59,800 nt of DNA from Vicinamibacteria bacterium. GTDB taxonomy: Bacteria; Acidobacteriota; Vicinamibacteria; Fen-336. Made by a program: the position numbers and the translations under genes. The notes beneath the pieces are model-generated. The model was given only the letters and a program-made list of their open reading frames with translations, was not told the origin of the DNA and searched no databases. Shown here one piece after another: positions 53,667-59,800 of this stretch; the stretch's first letter is position 1; the number at the start of each line of letters is the position of its first letter. The DNA is taken from the NCBI GenBank assembly GCA_023701125.1, contig JAMPXO010000015.1, positions 1-59,800 of the forward strand, written 5' to 3'.

Positions 53667-55745
53667 TCACTTCGGCGTGCGCGCCCCCGGGGCGAGGCCC
53701 ACGACCGTGAACGGGACCTCGCGCACCGCCTCGGCCTTGTCGCGCCGGGAGCGGGCCGCGATCTTCAGCACGTAGGTGCCGTCGGCGAGGTCGGGTAGCG
53801 GCAGGTTGACCGTGACGCCCACCTTGCGCTCCTTCATCGAGGCCGACGCGTGCTCCTCGGTGCTGCGCAGGACGACCGAGCCGTCCTCCAGGTTGGTGAC
53901 CGTGGTCGTGACCTCGATCGTGTGCGGCGCCTTCTCGGTGTCGTAGATCTCCGCGTAGGCCATGGCCTGATCGTTGCGCAGGAACTCGCGGGTGGCGACG
54001 GGCGACCCTGGCAGCACGGCCGACAGCAGCGCGTCCGGCCGCGCCGTCGGCAGCGCGAGCGACATCGCCGAGGTGAGCGCCACGCCGCTGATCGACAGCG
54101 ACTCCTTCTCGAAGTTGGGGATCGTCAGGTCGAGGATCACGGAACCGGTGCGGCCGTTGCCCGCGTCGTGGCCGGCGACCCGCAACTGGTGGCGGCCCGG
54201 AGGCAAGTCGAAGCGGCTGAGCACGCGCAGGCCCGTCTGCGCGATGCGGGCCCGGGTCTCGGGCTTGAGTGCCAGCGACACCGACTCCGTCGTGCCGCCG
54301 CGGATCTCGCCCTTGGCGTCGATCGCCATCGAGGAGAGCTCGAGCTTGCCGGCGCCGTCGAGGTTCATGTCGCGGCCGCGGACCTCGGTGCCGAGCAGCA
54401 CCGAGGCCTTGCCGCCGGTGCCACGGAACGGCGCGGCGAAGACCGTGAGCGTGAGGCCGCTCGCCGGCAGTGGGCTGTGCAGTGCCGCCTGGACCTCGGC
54501 CGAGCTGGTCCCGGTCGGCTTCGGCGGCTCGGGCGCCTTGCCCCGCGGCGAGGCGTAGCCCTTGCGGGCCTGCACCTTCAGCCCGGGCCGGTTCACCTTG
54601 ACCTCGATCGCGTGGAACTTGCCGTCGCGCTTGTGGTCCGGCGGGTCGTAGGCCAGCACGTAGTAGCTGCTGTTCTCGCGGACGATGCGGTCGAACGCGC
54701 CGGTGAAGTCGTTCTGGTTGATCACCGCGAAGCCGCCCGTGTCCTCGGCCAGCACCTGCAGGCTCTGGTGCTGCAGCCGCAGCTCGTCCATCAGCGACGT
54801 GCTGCTCAGGCCCAGGCTCGGGTCGTCGGGGTAGGAGCCGATCTCGATGTCCTCGTCGCCCAGCGAGGTCAGGCCCCGCGGGTCGATGCCGTAGAAGGCC
54901 ACGTTGGATCGCGCGGCCGCCGCGATCGTGTCCCGCATCTCGTCGAGCACGATCGACGCCGAGCGGTTGTTGAACATGTCGTAGAAGTCGTAGCCGATGC
55001 CCTCGCTCAGGAACAGGATCGCCTTGCGGCGCCCGCGCACGCTGGCCAGGAACTCGGCCACGCTGCGCAGGGTGTCCAGCGTGTTGCGGGCGGTGTGCGC
55101 GCGCTCGGCCTCGTTCGGGTCCTCGACCCGGGTGTCGGGCTCGCGGAACTCGCGGGTGTTGTTGTACTCGTCGAGACGGGAGGCGGTCGTCGAGCGCATC
55201 GCGCGCCCGGCCGTGCGGTCCACCGCGGCCAGCAGGAGCTGCTTGTCGGAGGTGAACTCCTGGTTGGAGTCCCGCGAGCCGAACGTGTGGACCACCGCCA
55301 TCAGGTCGTTGGCGCCCAGTTGTTTCTCGATGAACTGGCGGGCGGCCTTGCGGGCTCGCGCCGTGCGATTGAAGCGGGTGTGGTTCTCGTCGATCACCAT
55401 CACGTAGATGCGCCCGTCGAACGGCCGCAGGTTGCTGCGCACGTCGGGAGGAGGCGCGTTCACGATCCCGGGCAGCCCGGTCTCGGTCTTCTCCACGGGG
55501 ATGTCGACGAACGAGAAGGCAGCGACGGCCTGCGGCTTGCCATCCTCCAGGATCTGGAAATCCTCGGGCCGCAGGTCACGCACGAACTGGCCGCGCTCGT
55601 CGGTGACGCGGACGTCCACCTCGATGTAGTTGACCTCCGACTTGAAGGTGGGCACCGGGGCCTGGGACGGCGCCTGGGCGGCGGCGAGAGCCGCGGCGGC
55701 GAGCGGCAGCAGCAGGAGGGCGAGCGGACGTCGAGACCGGATCAT
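53667..55745 (-). CDS. Exported VWFA-related protein (acidobacterial type)
   Basis: 692 residues. Start chosen as the ATG at 55743-55745 because GGAG lies eight bases upstream; an ATG at 55757 would add four residues. The signal peptide (SRRPLALLLLPLAAAALAAA) is followed by the typical block YIEVDVRVTDERGQFVRDLR plus PEDFQILEDGKPQ, then a VWA domain (IYVMVIDENHTRFNRTAR, AILFLSEGIGYDFYDM; MIDAS-like residues degenerate), and a beta-sandwich C-terminal region. This family (TIGR03436) is a marker of Acidobacteriota; it acts in the periplasm or at the cell surface, probably by protein binding. Exact role unknown. Confidence 0.92.
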   Translation of the reverse strand: MIRSRRPLALLLLPLAAAALAAAQAPSQAPVPTFKSEVNYIEVDVRVTDERGQFVRDLRPEDFQILEDGKPQAVAAFSFVDIPVEKTETGLPGIVNAPPPDVRSNLRPFDGRIYVMVIDENHTRFNRTARARKAARQFIEKQLGANDLMAVVHTFGSRDSNQEFTSDKQLLLAAVDRTAGRAMRSTTASRLDEYNNTREFREPDTRVEDPNEAERAHTARNTLDTLRSVAEFLASVRGRRKAILFLSEGIGYDFYDMFNNRSASIVLDEMRDTIAAAARSNVAFYGIDPRGLTSLGDEDIEIGSYPDDPSLGLSSTSLMDELRLQHQSLQVLAEDTGGFAVINQNDFTGAFDRIVRENSSYYVLAYDPPDHKRDGKFHAIEVKVNRPGLKVQARKGYASPRGKAPEPPKPTGTSSAEVQAALHSPLPASGLTLTVFAAPFRGTGGKASVLLGTEVRGRDMNLDGAGKLELSSMAIDAKGEIRGGTTESVSLALKPETRARIAQTGLRVLSRFDLPPGRHQLRVAGHDAGNGRTGSVILDLTIPNFEKESLSISGVALTSAMSLALPTARPDALLSAVLPGSPVATREFLRNDQAMAYAEIYDTEKAPHTIEVTTTVTNLEDGSVVLRSTEEHASASMKERKVGVTVNLPLPDLADGTYVLKIAARSRRDKAEAVREVPFTVVGLAPGARTPK

Positions 55746-55785
55746 CGAGGACTCCATGGAAAGCGTGACGGTAGCACCATCCCGG

Positions 55786-56373
55786 CTACGGCTTCGCCGC
55801 GGCGCCGTCGGTGAAGAAGACGCCGAGGACGATCGTGTCCCGGGTCGCGGGCTCGAGCCGGACGACTCCGGCGGGAGCCTCCACGATCGCCGTCGCACCG
55901 GGGGCCAGCGTGGCTTCGCCGCTGGCCGAGCAGATCGTCACCCGGCCCGAGTGGCCGTGGAAGAGCGCGGTCGCGGTCCCCGCGTCCACGACGGCCGTCG
56001 TCTCGTCCCGACAGACCTCGAGCCGGGCCTGCACGACGCCGCGCCGGGCCATCACGTTGAAGTCGCGGATCGGCCCGCCGACCAGGCGGCCCGTCGTCTC
56101 GTCGTCGCCGGAGAAGGCGCAGGGCTCGAGCGGCCCGAGCCGGGTCTGGCCGCCATCGGCACGTTCGAGCAGCAGTCCGTCTCCGACCAGCACGAGCAGG
56201 ATGCGGTCGATGCCGGGGAAGCACGAAAACGGGCCGTCGCGATCGACGCTCGCGATGCTGACCCGCCAGTCGAAGCGGTCCCCGTCCGCGGGGAAGCGGG
56301 CGATCTCGGTCGTCACGCCGAGGCCGTTCTTCCACGGCATGCGCCGGTACTGGTCCGGGCCGATCAGCCGCAC
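55786..56373 (-). CDS. HutD/Ves family protein
   Basis: 195 residues from a GTG at 56371-56373, with a TATCGT hexamer six bases upstream. The family block is MPWKNGLGVTTEIARFPADG and FDWRVSIASVDRDGPFSCFP, followed by GIDRILLVLVGDGLLL and the second cupin barrel (PIRDFNVMARRG). HutD proteins are bicupins found with histidine-use genes; the reaction is unclear. No hut genes are in this window, so the link to histidine use is not supported here. It is divergent from padR. Confidence 0.88.
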   Translation of the reverse strand: MRLIGPDQYRRMPWKNGLGVTTEIARFPADGDRFDWRVSIASVDRDGPFSCFPGIDRILLVLVGDGLLLERADGGQTRLGPLEPCAFSGDDETTGRLVGGPIRDFNVMARRGVVQARLEVCRDETTAVVDAGTATALFHGHSGRVTICSASGEATLAPGATAIVEAPAGVVRLEPATRDTIVLGVFFTDGAAAKP

Positions 56374-56379
56374 GGGGCA

Positions 56380-56385
56380 ACGATA
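56380..56385 (-). promoter_or_regulatory. Candidate -10 element (TATCGT) of the HutD gene
   Basis: The minus strand reads TATCGT, ending six bases before the GTG start. At a spacer of 16 bases TGGACG is a possible -35. A leaderless GTG start is implied. Confidence 0.5.
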
Positions 56386-56425
56386 ACGCCGCGCGCACCG
56401 GCGTCCACGCGGCTGGACGCAGGCG

Positions 56426-56465
56426 TTGACGGAACTCGGGGCCGCCACATATCGTCTGACGACAT
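56426..56465 (+). promoter_or_regulatory. PadR-ADOP promoter with an operator dyad
   Basis: TTGACG (56426-56431) and TATCGT (56450-56455) are 18 bases apart. The inverted repeat CGTC-T-GACG (56453-56461) with flanking ACATAT on both sides overlaps the -10 and the predicted start of transcription. This is a good candidate PadR autoregulatory operator. The ATG is ten bases after the -10. Confidence 0.65.
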
Positions 56466-56813
56466 ATGGCGACCACGAAGCTGCTGGAGCGGGAACTGAA
56501 GCGGGGCAGCGCCGAGCTGCTGATCCTGGCGCTGGTCGAGGAGCGGGCGCGGCACGGCTACGAGATCGCCCAGCTGATCGACAGCCGCTCCGACGGCGGC
56601 ATCCGCTATCACGTGGCGTCGCTGTACCCGACCCTGTACCGGCTCGAGGACCGCGGCCTGATCGAGGGCCGCTGGGTCGAGCAGGCGGGGGTGCGCCGCC
56701 GTCGCTACTACAAGTTGACGAAGGAGGGCCGCAAGGTGCTGAAGAGCCAGCGCAACGTGTGGGAGAGCTTCTTCGCCGCCCTCGACCGCGTGGCCCGGGT
56801 GCGCCATGCGTGA
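56466..56813 (+). CDS. PadR family transcriptional regulator
   Basis: 115 residues. LLILALVEERARHGYEIAQL and YHVASLYPTLYRLEDRGLIE form the winged helix-turn-helix; the end RRRYYKLTKEGRKVLKSQ is the wing and a C-terminal dimer helix follows. PadR-type repressors bind dyads like the one at its own start and release them upon binding a small molecule or a toxic compound. The gene overlaps the permease start by eight bases, so regulator and transporter share one message, the common arrangement for ADOP permeases. Confidence 0.95.
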   Translation: MATTKLLERELKRGSAELLILALVEERARHGYEIAQLIDSRSDGGIRYHVASLYPTLYRLEDRGLIEGRWVEQAGVRRRRYYKLTKEGRKVLKSQRNVWESFFAALDRVARVRHA

Positions 56814-59538
56814 CGCGAGTCCCGCCGTCGACTGGACCGTCCGCGTGCGCGAGGCGCTGGCCGCCGCCGGCGAGGCGCCCGACGATGGCGTCGTCGAAGA
56901 GCTGGCGCAGCACGCCGCGGCCCGTTGCGAGGCGTTGCGGGCCGAAGGCGCGTCCGCGGTGGAGGCCGCGGCGACGGTCGGCGCCGAGTTGCTCACGGCC
57001 TGGCGCGCGGAGGCGCGGAGCCTGCGCCATGCCCGTGGCCGTGCCGCGGCCGTGGCCGCCCCGCCGACGGGAGGCGCGTGGCTCGACGGCCTGTGGCAGG
57101 ACACGCGCTACGCCTTGCGCCTGCTGGCCCGTGCTCCCGGCCACACGGCGCTGACGCTGTCGACGCTGGCGCTCGGCATCGGCGTCGTCACCCTGCTCGC
57201 CAGCCTGGTGCACGGGGTACTGCTGCAGCCGTTGCCGTGGGCGGACTCCGAGCGCGTCGTGCGCTTCGCCGAGACCCGCCAGGGCGCGACCCGCAACTGG
57301 CCGTGGATGTTCACCAACGCCAGCTACCACCAGTGGCGCCTCCGGCACGAGACGCTGGAGCTGATGGCCGCGTACGACGGCGGCGGCGACACCCCGGTGA
57401 TGGAGCAGGGCGGCGAGGCCACGCGGGTCGAGACCATGGCCGTCACCGCCTCGCTGTTCGAGTTGCTGCGCGCGCGCCCGGCGCTGGGCCACGTCTTCGC
57501 CGCCGCGGACGAGGAGCCCGGGGGCGTGGTCGTGCTCTCCCACGCGCTGTGGTCGCGCGCCTTCGGCGCCGACCCGCGGGTCCTCGGGGCCAGCCTGAAG
57601 CTGGACGGCACGCCTCACCGCGTCGTCGGCGTGATGCCCGCGAGCTTCGCGTTCCCGGGGCCCGAGACGCAGGCGTGGACGCCGCTGCACGTGCCGCCGT
57701 CGACGGGCCCGGGCGAGGGCCAGGTCAACCTGGCGTTGTTCTCGGCGCTGGCCCGGCTGAAGCCCGGCGTGACCCCCGAGCAGGCCGCCGCGGAAGGCAC
57801 CGCGCGCGGGCGATCGGCCCCGAACGCGGGAATGGTGACGCAGGCGCTGTTCGGCGGCTCGGGCGTGGTCCACGTCAGCGCCACGCCCGTGCTGGAGTCG
57901 ATCACCGCCGAGGTTCGGCCCGCGTTGTTGCTGCTGCTCGGTGCCGGCGTGCTGCTGCTGGCGACGGCGACGGCCAACGTCGCCAGCCTGCAACTCGCCC
58001 GCGCCACCGCCCGCCGCCGCGAGCTCGCGGTCCGTGGCGCGCTCGGCGCCGGCACCGGCCGCATCGCCCGCCAGCTCGTCGTCGAGAGCCTGCTGCTCTC
58101 CTGCGCCGGCGGCGCGCTCGGCCTGCTGCTGGCCGCCGCCCTGCACCGCGCGCTGCCGAAGCTGCTGCCCGACGGCTTCCCGCGCGCGCTCGAGTTGTCG
58201 CTGGGCTTGCCCGCCGCGGCCTTCGCGTTTGCGGTCGCGCTGCTGGCCGGGCTCGGCTTCGCCCTGCTCCCGGCGCTGATGATGCGTCGGCTCGACGTCG
58301 CCCGTGCGCTGGCCGACGACTCCGCGGGCTCGGTCGGTGCCGGCCGCTCCGCCGTGGCCCGCGCCCGGGCCCTGATCCTGACCGGTCAGGTCGCGGTGGC
58401 CTCGCTGCTGCTGGTCGGCGCGATCCAGCTCGGGCGCAGCCTGACGACGCTGATGACGACCGAGCTCGGCTTCCAGCCCGCCAACGTGCTGGTGGCGACG
58501 CTGCCGATGCCCGCCCCGGCGTGGACCCCGCAGCGCCGCGCCCAGGTGCTCGACGCCGCGCTCGAGCGGCTGGCCACACTGCCCGGCGTCAGCCGCGCGT
58601 CGTTCTCGAGCATCGCACCGCTGTCCGCCAGCGAGGCGATGGCCTCGTTCGTGATGCCCCCTCGAACGCCCGGAGCGGAAGGCGTGCAGGCCAACGCCTC
58701 GATGCGCACGGTCAGCCGCGGCTACTTCGAGGCGCTGGGCCGCCCGATCGTCAGTGGCCGCGGCTTCGACGAGCGCGACGTCGTCGGCGCAGCGCCCGCG
58801 CTGGTCGTCAACCGCACGTTCGCGCAGCGTTACCTCGGGCCCGCGCCGCTGGGCCAGGTCGTGCCCGTCGGCGCCGATCAGCGCCACGACTGGGTGGTGG
58901 TCGGCGTGGTCGAGGACTCCCGGCAGCGCGGGCCGCTCGACCCGGTGCAACCCGAGGTGTTCGTGCCCCACTCCCAGCTCGGCGGCGGCGTGCGGCCGTC
59001 GGTGGTGTCGCTGCTGCTGCGCACCAGCGGCGACCCGGCGGCGCTGGCGCCCGCCGTCCGCGCGGCCTTGCGCGAGATCGACCCCGGCCTGGTCCCGGGC
59101 GAGGTCGCGACCCTGCGCGAGCGGCTGCTGCGTAACCTGTCCCGCCCGCGGCTGTATGCCCTGCTGGTCGGCGCCTTCGCCGCCGCGGCGCTGGGCATCG
59201 CCGGCATCGGCCTGTTCGGCGTGCTGTCGTACATGGTGGCCCTGCGCACCCGCGAGGTCGGCGTGCGCATGGCGCTCGGCGCGCGGCCCGGCCAGGTCGT
59301 CGCGCTGGTCGCCCGCGGTGGCCTGCGGCTGGCACTGGCGGGCGCGGCGGTCGGGGTGCTGGCCGCGCTCGCGGCCGGCTCGCTGCTGCAGGGCCTGCTC
59401 CACGGCGTCGCCCCGGTCGACGCGACCGTGGCCATGTTGGTGCCGCTGCTGGTCGCTGCGGTCGCGGTGCTGGCCTGCGCCGGACCCGCCTGGCGGGCGG
59501 CCCGTATCGACCCCCAGCAGGCCCTGCGCACGAGCTGA
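56806..59538 (+). CDS. ADOP family (duplicated orphan) permease
   Basis: 910 residues. A cytosolic N-terminal region (about 1-95, helical) precedes a MacB-like double unit: first membrane segment with LTLSTLALGIGVVTLLASLV, periplasmic domain (about 140-345), three segments including VRPALLLLLGAGVLLLATAT with ELAVRGALGAGTGRI, then a second copy with its own periplasmic domain (about 600-730) and closing MVALRTREVGVRMALGARPG. ADOP proteins are acidobacterial permeases not usually paired with an ATPase in the same operon. It probably exports a compound that PadR senses. The tandem palindromic repeats begin six bases after its stop. Confidence 0.94.
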   Translation: MRDASPAVDWTVRVREALAAAGEAPDDGVVEELAQHAAARCEALRAEGASAVEAAATVGAELLTAWRAEARSLRHARGRAAAVAAPPTGGAWLDGLWQDTRYALRLLARAPGHTALTLSTLALGIGVVTLLASLVHGVLLQPLPWADSERVVRFAETRQGATRNWPWMFTNASYHQWRLRHETLELMAAYDGGGDTPVMEQGGEATRVETMAVTASLFELLRARPALGHVFAAADEEPGGVVVLSHALWSRAFGADPRVLGASLKLDGTPHRVVGVMPASFAFPGPETQAWTPLHVPPSTGPGEGQVNLALFSALARLKPGVTPEQAAAEGTARGRSAPNAGMVTQALFGGSGVVHVSATPVLESITAEVRPALLLLLGAGVLLLATATANVASLQLARATARRRELAVRGALGAGTGRIARQLVVESLLLSCAGGALGLLLAAALHRALPKLLPDGFPRALELSLGLPAAAFAFAVALLAGLGFALLPALMMRRLDVARALADDSAGSVGAGRSAVARARALILTGQVAVASLLLVGAIQLGRSLTTLMTTELGFQPANVLVATLPMPAPAWTPQRRAQVLDAALERLATLPGVSRASFSSIAPLSASEAMASFVMPPRTPGAEGVQANASMRTVSRGYFEALGRPIVSGRGFDERDVVGAAPALVVNRTFAQRYLGPAPLGQVVPVGADQRHDWVVVGVVEDSRQRGPLDPVQPEVFVPHSQLGGGVRPSVVSLLLRTSGDPAALAPAVRAALREIDPGLVPGEVATLRERLLRNLSRPRLYALLVGAFAAAALGIAGIGLFGVLSYMVALRTREVGVRMALGARPGQVVALVARGGLRLALAGAAVGVLAALAAGSLLQGLLHGVAPVDATVAMLVPLLVAAVAVLACAGPAWRAARIDPQQALRTS

Positions 59539-59543
59539 GCGGA

Positions 59544-59800
59544 ACCCGACGCGGGGTGCGGGGGCGGAGCCGGGTCCGTTGCGGCGTGAGCCCCCGCGGG
59601 ACCGGGGCCGGGTTCATCCTGGCGCCGGCACCCGACGCGGGGTGCGGGGGCGGAGCCGCGTCCGTTTGCGACGTGAGCCCCCGCGGGACCGGCGCCGGGT
59701 TCATCCTGGCGCCGGCACCCGACGCGGGGTGCGGGGGCGGAGCCGCGTCCGTTTGCGGCGTGAGCCCCCGCGGGACCGGCGCCGGGGTCATCCCGGCGCC
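59544..59800 (+). repeat. Three tandem 86-87 bp palindromic repeat units
   Basis: Units start at 59544, 59630 and 59717, each opening ACCCGACGCGG; the third runs to or past the window edge. They differ by only a few substitutions and one base of length. Each carries the stem GCGGGGGC / GCCCCCGC and a second GGCGCC-based hairpin. The reading frame on the minus strand gives repeated VPRGLTP and AAPPPHP, but nothing suggests it is a gene. Confidence 0.9.

Noticed and set aside
58808-59791. A minus-strand coding frame through the repeat array into the ADOP gene
   Set aside because: It only reads the repeat's periodic sequence (VPRGLTP) and then antisense of the permease; no start signal or family.
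59544-59800. CRISPR array
   Set aside because: Units are directly tandem, without spacers between short repeats, and are far longer than CRISPR repeats.

Overview
The window is very GC-rich and almost fully coding, with short gaps and many stop/start overlaps (ATGA, GTGA). Several genes point to an acidobacterium: a secreted VWA protein of the acidobacterial VWFA-related type (53667-55745), a PadR regulator fused in an operon to a roughly 910-residue ADOP-type permease (56466-59538), a kinase with a membrane-embedded tail, and a DUF4190/pilin-like protein. I see no rRNA, tRNA, insertion sequence, integrase or CRISPR array. The assignment to Acidobacteriota is inference from gene content.

Layout. 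1-1695: a radical SAM RiPP-maturation enzyme whose start lies outside the window. 1703-8636 (minus): a five-gene operon of three consecutive HlyD-type adaptors, a MacB-like permease without an ATPase, and a Ser/Thr kinase with a membrane C-terminus. 8685-12394 (minus): a PlsC-like acyltransferase, an MFS carrier, a small exported protein and an alpha/beta hydrolase. 12503-13911: a decayed acetyltransferase gene whose tail is made of a palindromic repeat, then an exported DUF6448 protein. 13975-19178: Uup-type ABC-F, an MBL hydrolase with a GNAT, and a GT39-like glycosyltransferase. 19192-21468: feoAB. 21674-29234: a group of exported hydrolases (S9 peptidase, esterase, amidohydrolase, M20 peptidase) with a thioesterase. 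29287-31128: truB and an atypical PRPP synthase. 31170-37736: a large exported helical-repeat protein, a class V aminotransferase, and vapBC translationally coupled to a second ABC-F gene. 37807-42387: a beta-barrel protein, an RluA pseudouridine synthase with an S1-domain protein, and a penicillin-binding-like protein that lacks its catalytic Ser and Lys. 42481-47651: LigD without Ku, a V4R/TIGR02265-like protein and SppA. 47653-53587: an acyltransferase, two paralogous Asp/Glu racemases (one exported) flanking a DUF4190-pilin fusion, a small membrane protein and a GGDEF-EAL protein. 53667-59538: the VWA protein, HutD, PadR and the ADOP permease. 59544-59800: three tandem copies of the repeat that also ends the decayed acetyltransferase.

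Two patterns run through the window. Many transcription-first genes have a TAnnnT hexamer ending 6-10 bases before the start codon and no Shine-Dalgarno sequence, which suggests frequent leaderless mRNAs. An 87-bp GC-rich palindromic repeat occurs once inside the window and as a tandem array at its right end, which suggests a family dispersed in the genome.

Most product calls are by recognisable motifs only; no database search was possible.
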